Shown here: positions 26,285 through 33,078 of the stretch, piece by piece
Position numbering within the stretch: the first letter of the stretch is position 1
Layout: the number at the start of each line of letters is the position of its first letter
Assembly (NCBI RefSeq): GCF_020423045.1
Contig: NZ_CP081943.1
Coordinates: forward strand, 3,472,001-3,536,000
Source: Pseudomonas sp. MM213
GTDB lineage: Bacteria > Pseudomonadota > Gammaproteobacteria > Pseudomonadales > Pseudomonadaceae
Direction of reading: 5' to 3'
Length of the DNA: 64,000 bases
Notes under the pieces: model-generated
The model's database searches: none
What the model was told of the DNA's origin: nothing
The model's input: the letters and a program-made list of their open reading frames with translations, nothing else
Made by a program: the position numbers and the translations under genes

Positions 26285-26430
26285 GCGGCACCTGTCGTTT
26301 ATTGTTAGAAGGAATAGACCTTCAGAGACTAAGCCTCGCTTCCGATACAGGACACTGGACACATCCGACAAAAAATAAGACGATCCAGCCGTCTGGTGAC
26401 CACTTTCCCCTATAAGAATAAAGTTGAATT

Positions 26431-27426
26431 ATGTCTAACCAAGTCTCCACGCCCTTGCGGCGCGTCAGCATCCTGGCTATCGACCGGGTTTTCGCTTCCA
26501 CCCTCATGCAAGCCAAGGATTTCTTCCACCTGGCCAGCCTGCGTTACGGCAAACAACTGGGCCAGGGCCTGACACCGGCGTTCGAAACGCGCCTGGTCAG
26601 CCCCGACGGCAAACCGGTCAACAGCTTCAGCGACGTGATCATGCCGGTGGACGGCGGCCTGGAAAACGCTGACGTCATCATCCTCCCGGCGTTCTGGGAC
26701 GATTTCGAAACCCTTTGCCAACGTTATCCACAGATCCTGCCGTGGTTGCGCCAGCAGCATGCGCGCGGCGCGGTACTGTGCGGCGAAGCCACCGGGGTGT
26801 TCTGGCTCGCCGAAGCCGGGCTGCTCGACGGCAAGGAAGCGACCACTTACTGGCGCTTCTTCAACGCCTTTGCCGAGCGCTTCCCGAGGGTTTACCTCAA
26901 TCAGGACAAGCACCTGACCGACGCCGACAACCTCTATTGCGCCGGCGGCACCACGTCGGCGTGCGACCTCTATATCTACCTGATCGAGCGTTTCTGCGGC
27001 GCCAACGTGGCCCAGGCCGTGGCCCGCGACATTCTCTATGAAGTGCAGCGCAGCTACTCGCCGGGACGCATCGGTTTCGGTGGCCAGAAGCTGCACCAGG
27101 ACGTGATCATCCTGCAGATCCAGCACTGGCTCGAAGAGCACTTCGCCGACAAGTTCCGCTTCGAGGACGTTGCCCGCGAGCACGGCATGAGCATCCGCAA
27201 CTTCATGCGCCGCTTCCAGACCGCCACCGGCGACAAGCCGCTGCATTACCTGCAACGCCTGCGCATTGAAACGGCAAAGGGCTTGCTGTCCGGCAGTCGC
27301 AAGAGCATCAAGACCATCAGTTATGAAGTCGGTTACGACGATGCGAGCTTCTTCGCGCGACTGTTCCGCCAGCACACCGAGTTGTCGCCGAACCAGTATC
27401 GGCAACAGTTTCAGCAAGCGGCGTAA
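26431..27426 (+). CDS. GlxA-type AraC regulator (DJ-1/PfpI domain + HTH)
   Basis: At 331 aa the N-terminal part (about 10-190) is a DJ-1/PfpI-like sensor domain (ADVIILPAFWDDFE, GAVLCGEATGVFWLAEAGLL). Here the nucleophile-elbow Cys is present in VLCGEA, unlike many transcriptional members. The C-terminal part (about 225-325) is a two-HTH AraC domain (ISYEVGYDDASFFARLFRQHTELSPNQYRQQF). Transcribed away from the acyl-CoA dehydrogenase gene across a 146-bp gap, so that gene is a reasonable target. Inducer unknown. Confidence 0.9.
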   Translation: MSNQVSTPLRRVSILAIDRVFASTLMQAKDFFHLASLRYGKQLGQGLTPAFETRLVSPDGKPVNSFSDVIMPVDGGLENADVIILPAFWDDFETLCQRYPQILPWLRQQHARGAVLCGEATGVFWLAEAGLLDGKEATTYWRFFNAFAERFPRVYLNQDKHLTDADNLYCAGGTTSACDLYIYLIERFCGANVAQAVARDILYEVQRSYSPGRIGFGGQKLHQDVIILQIQHWLEEHFADKFRFEDVAREHGMSIRNFMRRFQTATGDKPLHYLQRLRIETAKGLLSGSRKSIKTISYEVGYDDASFFARLFRQHTELSPNQYRQQFQQAA

Positions 27427-27438
27427 AACCCCGCAAAC

Positions 27439-27510
27439 CCTGTAGGAGCACAGCTCGCTGGCGATGGCGTCCTTGAGATAGCCATCGCCGGCAAGCCGTG
27501 CTCCTACAGG
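27439..27510. repeat. REP-like palindrome
   Basis: TGTAGGAGCACAGCTCGCTGGCGATGG and its imperfect complement ending GCTCCTACAGG, just after the AraC-type regulator gene. Confidence 0.85.
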
Positions 27511-27525
27511 GGATCTGCAACGCAC

Positions 27526-27555
27526 AAAAAAGGCCTGCAATTGCAGGCCTTTTTC
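27526..27555. terminator. Bidirectional Rho-independent terminator
   Basis: AAAAAAGGCCTGCAA/TTGCAGGCCTTTTT is a perfect palindrome with A and T runs, placed between the convergent AraC-type regulator and zapE genes. Confidence 0.85.
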
Positions 27556-27570
27556 ATTTTCCGAAATTTC

Positions 27571-28665
27571 CTACGGCTTATGCGCCCGGGACAGGAATTC
27601 GTGGGATTGCATTTCCAGCAGACGGCTGAGGGTGCGCTGGAACTCGAAGTTCAGGCGACCGCCGGTGTAGAGGTCTTTGAGCTCGACTTCGGCGGAAATG
27701 ATCAGCTTCACGTTACGGTCGTAGAACTCGTCGACCATGTTGATAAAGCGTCGGGCGATGTCGTCGGTGGTGACGCTCATTTGCTCGACACCGCTGAGCA
27801 GCACGGCGTGGAAGATCTTGCCCAGTTCGATGTAATCGTTCTGGCTGCGTGGGCCGTCGCAGAGTTCGCGGAAGTCAAACCAGGCCACGTCATCGCAGGT
27901 GCGCAAGGCACGGATTTCGCGGTTCTCGATGATCAGCACATCGTTCTCGATGGCCGCCGTGCATTCCGGCGTCAGCGCACGGAAGCTCTTGCGCAGGCTT
28001 TCGTGAGACGCCTCATCGAGCGGGAAGTGGAACAGTTCCGCTTGCTCGAGGTGACGCAGACGATAGTCGACGCCGCTGTCGACGTTGACGATCTCGGTGT
28101 TCTGCTTGATCAGCGCGATGGCCGGCAGGAAGCGCGCACGCTGCAAGCCGTCCTTGTACAAACCGTCCGGGACGATGTTCGAAGTGGCAACCAGGGTCAC
28201 ACCGTTCTTGAACAGCTCTTCCATCAGCGTGCCGAGGATCATCGCGTCGGTGATGTCGGAAACGAAGAATTCATCGAAGCAGATCACTCGCGACTCGTCG
28301 GAGAAACGCTTGGCGATGATGGTCAGCGGGTTTTTCTCGCCGCCGAGGGTCTTCATCTCTTCGTGCACACGCTTCATGAAGCGGTGGAAGTGAGTCCGGG
28401 TCTTTTCCTTGAACGGCAGCGCTTCGAAGAAGGTGTCGACCAGGTAAGTCTTGCCACGGCCCACGCCGCCCCAGAAATACAGGCCCTTGACCGGCGCCTG
28501 TTCTTTCTTGCCAAACAGTTTGCCGAGCAGGCCCGGTTTGTTCTGCGAGGCCGCGACCAGATCGTCGTACAGGCGCTGCAAATGGCGCACGGCGGTTTCC
28601 TGCGCGGCGTCATGGAAGAATTCCGGGCGTTTCAGATCAGCTTGGTATCGTTCTAGGGGCGTCAT
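27571..28665 (-). CDS. zapE: Cell division ATPase ZapE (AFG1 family)
   Basis: A cytoplasmic AAA-like P-loop ATPase; E. coli ZapE associates with the Z ring late in division and under low oxygen. At 364 aa it has Walker A GGVGRGKT (66-73), a following HFHRFMKRVHEEM segment, Walker B VICFDEFFVSDITDAMIL and the sensor-like VATSNIVPDGLYKDGLQR typical of the family. It follows trpS on the same strand, with a terminator-like hairpin in the 90-bp gap. Confidence 0.94.
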   Translation of the reverse strand: MTPLERYQADLKRPEFFHDAAQETAVRHLQRLYDDLVAASQNKPGLLGKLFGKKEQAPVKGLYFWGGVGRGKTYLVDTFFEALPFKEKTRTHFHRFMKRVHEEMKTLGGEKNPLTIIAKRFSDESRVICFDEFFVSDITDAMILGTLMEELFKNGVTLVATSNIVPDGLYKDGLQRARFLPAIALIKQNTEIVNVDSGVDYRLRHLEQAELFHFPLDEASHESLRKSFRALTPECTAAIENDVLIIENREIRALRTCDDVAWFDFRELCDGPRSQNDYIELGKIFHAVLLSGVEQMSVTTDDIARRFINMVDEFYDRNVKLIISAEVELKDLYTGGRLNFEFQRTLSRLLEMQSHEFLSRAHKP

Positions 28666-28683
28666 AATTCGTTAGCAAGGCAA

Positions 28684-28716
28684 CAAAAACGGGCCGTCAC
28701 TGTAGCGATGGCCCGT
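28684..28716 (-). terminator. Rho-independent terminator after trpS
   Basis: On the minus strand, ACGGGCC pairs with GGCCCGT around a 14-nt loop and is followed by TTTTTG. It lies between the trpS stop and the zapE start, so it would reduce co-transcription. Confidence 0.7.
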
Positions 28717-28755
28717 GGGAATGGCAATCGGCCCTTGGTCGGACCGAGCCGTTGA

Positions 28756-30111
28756 TTATTCCTGAACCGGCGTCAGCGCAATCCGCAGAGCGTCGATGGC
28801 AACGTCACGGGCCGCCGTGTCGGCGAACGCCGGGCTATCGGCCACGCACTCGCCTTCCAGCCAGACGCTGAAGCTCAGGTCTTCATTGCGCACGTCCAGA
28901 GGCTGGCCCGCTTGCAGCTGCTTGGTCACCTGGCCAGCGGTTTTACCGTCGGCGAAGTTGCGCGACAGCAGCAGTTGCTCGCCATCGGCCGCCAGCAGAC
29001 GGAAGCGGAAACTGCCGTCGTCTTCGCGGAAGCTGACAAAACGTGCAGCTTTCGCGGCTTTCTTCTTGGTGGTCGCCGCAACTTGCGTCTGGGCCACGAA
29101 AGAACGCAAGCCGACCGCTTCGCGCAATTCGTTAAGGAAAGGCGTCGCCACGGCACGGGCCTTTTTCGCACCGATTTGCAGGATGTCTTCCAGATCAGCC
29201 GGGCGTTCGATCAATTGGTGATAACGCTCGCGGGACTCGCCCAGTTCGCTGTCGAGCAGTTGGAACAGACGATTCTTCGCCTCGCCCCAACCCAGGCCCT
29301 GCAACAATTCGCTGCGGAATTCGTCGGACTGCGCCGGGGTGGCAAAGGCCTGGAACAGCGTGAACAGGTGCGAATTGTCTGGATCTTTGGCTTCGCCCGG
29401 CGCGCGGGAGTCAGTGACGATCCGCGAGATCGCGTCTTTCATCTCTTTAGCGCTGCTGAACAACGGAATGGTGTTGTCGTAGCTCTTCGACATCTTGCGA
29501 CCGTCGAGGCCGGGCAGCGTCGCGACGCTTTCTTCGATCAGCGCCTCGGGCATGGTGAAGAATTCTTTGCCCTGGCCAAACAGATGGTTGAAACGCTGAC
29601 CGATATCCCGGGCCATTTCCACGTGCTGGATCTGGTCACGACCGACCGGCACCTTGTGTGCGTTGAACATCAGGATGTCCGCGGCCATCAGCACCGGATA
29701 GCTGTACAGCCCCATGGTGATACCGGCATCCGGGTCTTCGCCGGTTTCGACGTTCTTGTCCACCGAAGCCTTGTAGGCGTGGGCGCGGTTGAGCAAGCCC
29801 TTGGCCGCAACGCAGGTCAGCAGCCAGGTCAGCTCCGGGATTTCCGGGATGTCGGATTGGCGATAGAACGTCACGCGGTCCACATCCAGGCCACCGGCCA
29901 GCCAGGTCGCGGCGATTTCCAGACGCGAGCGCTGGATGCGCAGCGGGTCATCGCATTTGATCAGGGCGTGGTAGTCGGCCAGGAAGTAGAACGAATCGGC
30001 ATTGCTGTCGCGGCTGGCAAGGATCGCCGGGCGGATGGCGCCGGCGTAGTTGCCCAGGTGCGGCGTGCCGGTGGTGGTGATGCCGGTGAGGATACGGGTA
30101 CGAGTCGTCAT
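28756..30111 (-). CDS. trpS: Tryptophanyl-tRNA synthetase, long form
   Basis: A class I synthetase charging tRNA-Trp. The catalytic core carries the HIGH-type motif PHLGN (17-21) and KMSKS (206-210). At 451 aa it is about 115 residues longer than E. coli TrpS. The extra C-terminal part starts with a Lys/Ala-rich linker (TTKKKAAKAA) and then a roughly 85-residue beta-rich domain (FVSFREDDGSFRFRLLAADG...), which resembles DUF1508/YegP-type repeats. The start MTTRTRILTG was preferred to a Met eight codons upstream. Confidence 0.95.
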   Translation of the reverse strand: MTTRTRILTGITTTGTPHLGNYAGAIRPAILASRDSNADSFYFLADYHALIKCDDPLRIQRSRLEIAATWLAGGLDVDRVTFYRQSDIPEIPELTWLLTCVAAKGLLNRAHAYKASVDKNVETGEDPDAGITMGLYSYPVLMAADILMFNAHKVPVGRDQIQHVEMARDIGQRFNHLFGQGKEFFTMPEALIEESVATLPGLDGRKMSKSYDNTIPLFSSAKEMKDAISRIVTDSRAPGEAKDPDNSHLFTLFQAFATPAQSDEFRSELLQGLGWGEAKNRLFQLLDSELGESRERYHQLIERPADLEDILQIGAKKARAVATPFLNELREAVGLRSFVAQTQVAATTKKKAAKAARFVSFREDDGSFRFRLLAADGEQLLLSRNFADGKTAGQVTKQLQAGQPLDVRNEDLSFSVWLEGECVADSPAFADTAARDVAIDALRIALTPVQE

Positions 30112-30135
30112 GGGTAATCGCTTGTCAGACTGCAA

Positions 30136-30765
30136 TCAATTCGAAAGACGCGGCAGGATCAGATCCTTGAGATCGGTCAGCTTGCCATGAAAAAAGTGTC
30201 CGCATTCTGCCACTTTCAGCAGCTCATGGGGACGATCGAGTTTCTCGGACCAGTCGTAGACGGCTTGCGGGGCAATGACTTCATCGGTTTCCGGCTGGAT
30301 CAGGGTCAGCGGGCAGTTCACCGGCAGCAGGTCGTAACCATTGAGCCGGGTGACAGCAGCGGCCACCATGAACAAATGCTTGAGCTGTTCGCCCTGCGCT
30401 TCCAGGCGTCCGCCGAGACTTGCTGCAACAAAACCGCCGAAGGAGAAACCGAACAACGTCAGCGGCAAATCAGGATGTTTCGCCCGCAACCATGCCGCCG
30501 CCGCTTGAGCATCGTCGACTTCGCCGGTCCCCATGTCGTGCGAGCCTTCGCTGGCACCGACGCCACGGTAATTGAAACGCAAGGTAATCAAACCGGCATC
30601 GCGCGCGGTGCGCTGCAGGGTCGAGACTACTTTGTTGAGCATGGTGCCGCCCTGCACCGGGTTCGGGTGGCAGATCAGCGCGATGCCGCGCGGCTGCTCG
30701 ATATCCAGGTAAAGTGCTTCCAATTGCCCGACCGGGCCGTCAATCACTACAGGGGTTTCGCGCAT
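30136..30765 (-). CDS. Small alpha/beta hydrolase
   Basis: At 209 aa this is a minimal alpha/beta-hydrolase fold. It has ALICHPNPVQGGTMLNKVV near the N-terminus, FNYRGVGASEG (oxyanion region), the nucleophile elbow GFSFGG (Ser about residue 105), a C-terminal Asp in QPETDEVI and the catalytic His in CGHFFHG. It belongs to the COG2945-like group of predicted esterases with unknown substrate. The MRETPVV start has an AAGGAAG ribosome site; the 51 codons upstream were discarded. Confidence 0.88.
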   Translation of the reverse strand: MRETPVVIDGPVGQLEALYLDIEQPRGIALICHPNPVQGGTMLNKVVSTLQRTARDAGLITLRFNYRGVGASEGSHDMGTGEVDDAQAAAAWLRAKHPDLPLTLFGFSFGGFVAASLGGRLEAQGEQLKHLFMVAAAVTRLNGYDLLPVNCPLTLIQPETDEVIAPQAVYDWSEKLDRPHELLKVAECGHFFHGKLTDLKDLILPRLSN

Positions 30766-30909
30766 AAGCAAGGAAGGAACTCCGTGACCTCGAATCGGGT
30801 CGACTCGTCTAGCAAATTGTCTGTGCCGATGTATTGCGAGTGAATCGCGGTATACAGCGCAGGTTCGAGCCGTTAACGTAAAGCAAAGCCGTTTATAGAG
30901 GAAGGACTC

Positions 30910-31344
30910 GTGGAACACTCGCTCTTAGTTTGGTTGTTGCCGACTCTTGCCCTGGTTGTGGGTGTCGCCATTGGATTCCTGATCGCTCGCCTGGTGCCGA
31001 ACGCCGCGCCGAGCAGCACCCAACGTCAGCTGGATGACATTCAGGAACGTTTTGACAGTTATCAGAACGAGGTGGTTACCCACTTCAACAGCACTGCAAA
31101 CCTGGTCAAGAAACTGACTCAGAGCTATCAGGAAGTGCAGGATCACCTCGCCGAGGGTGCCAACCGCCTGGCCCTGGACGAGCAAACCCGCCAACGCCTG
31201 CTGGCTTCGCTGCACGCCGACGCGGCAGCGGCCCCACGGGAACGCCTGACGCCACCGCGCAATCAGGAGCCGCCTCGCGACTACGCCCCCAAAGCCCCGA
31301 ACGCGCCGGGCATGCTTGATGAGCATTACGGCCTGAAGAAGTAA
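30910..31344 (+). CDS. yhcB: YhcB/ZapG family membrane protein (DUF1043)
   Basis: An inner-membrane protein linked in E. coli to cell-envelope growth and division. At 144 aa it has one N-terminal membrane helix (about 5-26, LVWLLPTLALVVGVAIGFLIARL), then a coiled-coil region (STQRQLDDIQERFDSYQNEVVTHFNSTANLVKKLTQ) and a Pro-rich tail. The start codon is GTG, supported by AGGAAGG six bases upstream and by the hydrophobic segment beginning right after it. Confidence 0.9.
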   Translation: MEHSLLVWLLPTLALVVGVAIGFLIARLVPNAAPSSTQRQLDDIQERFDSYQNEVVTHFNSTANLVKKLTQSYQEVQDHLAEGANRLALDEQTRQRLLASLHADAAAAPRERLTPPRNQEPPRDYAPKAPNAPGMLDEHYGLKK

Positions 31345-31364
31345 TCAGGTTTCGCGCGATACAC

Positions 31365-31402
31365 AAAAGCCCTCGGACGAGTGATTGTCCGGGGGCTTTT
31401 TT
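31365..31402 (+). terminator. Rho-independent terminator after yhcB
   Basis: AAAAGCCCTCGGAC and GTCCGGGGGCTTTTTT form a stem-loop with a T-run 20 bp after the yhcB stop. Confidence 0.8.
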
Positions 31403-31417
31403 GTTGCTGATCCAATA

Positions 31418-31447
31418 GCCCCTTCGCGGGCTTGCCCGCGAAGGGGC
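31418..31447. repeat. Short REP-like hairpin
   Basis: GCCCCTTCGCGGG and CCCGCGAAGGGGC are perfect 13-bp arms around a four-base loop. It lacks the GTAGGAGC ends of the other elements and sits between two terminators. Confidence 0.7.
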
Positions 31448-31462
31448 CAGAACTGGCGACAC

Positions 31463-31505
31463 AAAAAAACCGCCCGATCTGTTTAGGATCGGGCGGTTTT
31501 TTTTA
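31463..31505 (-). terminator. Rho-independent terminator of the OmpA-like lipoprotein gene
   Basis: AAAACCGCCCGATC and GATCGGGCGGTTTT arms flank a six-base loop, with A7 and T8 runs on the two sides. It probably works in both directions. Confidence 0.85.
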
Positions 31506-31542
31506 CGCCTGGGGTTCAGTCAGGTGGGTAAAGGGGCTGCGT

Positions 31543-32247
31543 TTACTGCTGTGGATACTCTTGACCCGGAATCGCCTTGAGGTTGACCTCGACGCGACGG
31601 TTCTGTGCCCGGCCATTGGCATCGGCATTGCTGGCAACCGGGCTATCCGGCCCGGCGCCACGTGCCGACAGATTGGCACCACTGACACCTTGGGACGTCA
31701 GGTAAGTCGCCACGCTCTGCGCACGACGCTGGGACAGGTCCATGTTGTGCTGACGGCTGCCGGTGCTGTCGGTGTAGCCAACGATTTCGATCTGGTTCTG
31801 GTTGAACTCTTTGAGCGAACCGGCCAGGTTGTTCAGTGGCTGATAGAAGCTGGAAGCGATGTTCGCCGAATCGGTGGCGAACGTGATGTTGCCCGGCATG
31901 ATCAGCTTGATCTGATCGCCCTGGCGCTGCACTTCAACACCGGTGTTGGCCATGCTGGCGCGCAGCTTTTTCTCTTGCTGGTCGGCGTAGTAACCGTAAC
32001 CGGCAGCCGAAGCACCCACTACGGCGGCGCCGATCAGCGCGCCCTTGCCACGGTTATCGTGGCTGATGGCGGCACCGGCCAACGCACCCGCCAGAGCGCC
32101 GAGGCCGCCGTACTTGGCGGTTTTGCTCATGCCCGTGGAACCACCGTCGGCCTGCCCCTGGCTGCTGTCATATGGGTTGGGCGAGGCGCAGCCTGACAGC
32201 AAGGCCACAGCCGTAGCGACAATAATCAAACGCTGCTTGGTGAACAT
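31543..32247 (-). CDS. OmpA-family lipoprotein with glycine-zipper (YiaD-like)
   Basis: At 234 aa it has a lipoprotein signal ending LLSGC (Cys about 20). A Gly/Ala-rich glycine-zipper segment follows (about 46-85, GGLGALAGALAGAAISHD). The C-terminal OmpA-like peptidoglycan-binding domain is recognisable by ITFATDSANI, IEIVGYTDSTGS, NMDLSQRRAQSVATYL and GRAQNRRVEVNL. Predicted location is the periplasmic face of the outer membrane, where it would anchor it to the cell wall. Confidence 0.92.
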   Translation of the reverse strand: MFTKQRLIIVATAVALLSGCASPNPYDSSQGQADGGSTGMSKTAKYGGLGALAGALAGAAISHDNRGKGALIGAAVVGASAAGYGYYADQQEKKLRASMANTGVEVQRQGDQIKLIMPGNITFATDSANIASSFYQPLNNLAGSLKEFNQNQIEIVGYTDSTGSRQHNMDLSQRRAQSVATYLTSQGVSGANLSARGAGPDSPVASNADANGRAQNRRVEVNLKAIPGQEYPQQ

Positions 32248-32349
32248 GAAGAGCTCCTACTTTTTGCATTCTGGGATGCAACGGGTCTTAGGCATTGGTT
32301 CTTTGCGGGCGTTTGATCATTTCGGGCGCAGAAAATTCCGTCGATCCCC

Positions 32350-32991
32350 TTAAGCCCGCACAAAAGGGTTGTCGCGCATTTCATCACCCAGACGCGTATC
32401 CGGACCATGACCAGTCACCACCGTTGCGTCCTCATCAAGGGTGTACAGGCGCTGTTTGATCGACCGCACGATGGTCGCCTGATCGCCACCCCACAAGTCC
32501 GTGCGCCCTACCCCGCGACGAAACAACGTGTCACCGGCAATCAGCAGCTTAGCCTCTGAAAACCAAAAGCTCATGGAACCCGGCGTATGACCTGGCGTGT
32601 GCAACGCCACGCCGCAACCGCAGGCGAGTTCTTCATCGTCGGCCAACCAGCGATCCGGCGATGGAACCGGCGTGTAAGGCACACCGAACATCTGGCATTG
32701 CATCTCCAGATTGTCCCAGAGGAACTGATCCTCTTTGTGCAAGTGCAGGGTCGCGCCGGTTTTCTCCTTCAACTGACCGGAGGCCAGGAAGTGATCGAGG
32801 TGCGCATGGGTATGGATGATGCTGACAACCTTCAGACCCAGGGCATCGAGCCGGGCGAGGATCAATTCGTGATTGCCACCCGGATCGACCACGATGGCCT
32901 TCTTCGTCACCGGATCGCCGATGATCGTGCAGTTGCACTGCAAAGGGCCTACGGGGAAGGTTTCGCGGATGAGGGTCGGTTGCTGGGACAT
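32350..32991 (-). CDS. MBL-fold metallohydrolase (glyoxalase II-like)
   Basis: At 213 aa it has the metallo-beta-lactamase metal motif HTHAHLDH (about 58-65), a HTPGHTPGSMSF segment, GDTLF with the bridging Asp, and a C-terminal VTGHGPDT His. This compact form is often annotated as a YcbL-like hydroxyacylglutathione hydrolase; that substrate is inferred, not shown. The start MSQQPTLIRETFP was chosen over a Met 27 codons upstream. It ends 7 bp from the 3' side of the divergent region before the LuxR-type gene start-side block. Confidence 0.9.
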   Translation of the reverse strand: MSQQPTLIRETFPVGPLQCNCTIIGDPVTKKAIVVDPGGNHELILARLDALGLKVVSIIHTHAHLDHFLASGQLKEKTGATLHLHKEDQFLWDNLEMQCQMFGVPYTPVPSPDRWLADDEELACGCGVALHTPGHTPGSMSFWFSEAKLLIAGDTLFRRGVGRTDLWGGDQATIVRSIKQRLYTLDEDATVVTGHGPDTRLGDEMRDNPFVRA

Positions 32992-33078
32992 CGGGGCATG
33001 CTCGATAAAAACGGGGACGGGGGATTTTCGCACACAATTGCGTCCAGCCATTGACCGCCTGTGTATCGTCACACTACG

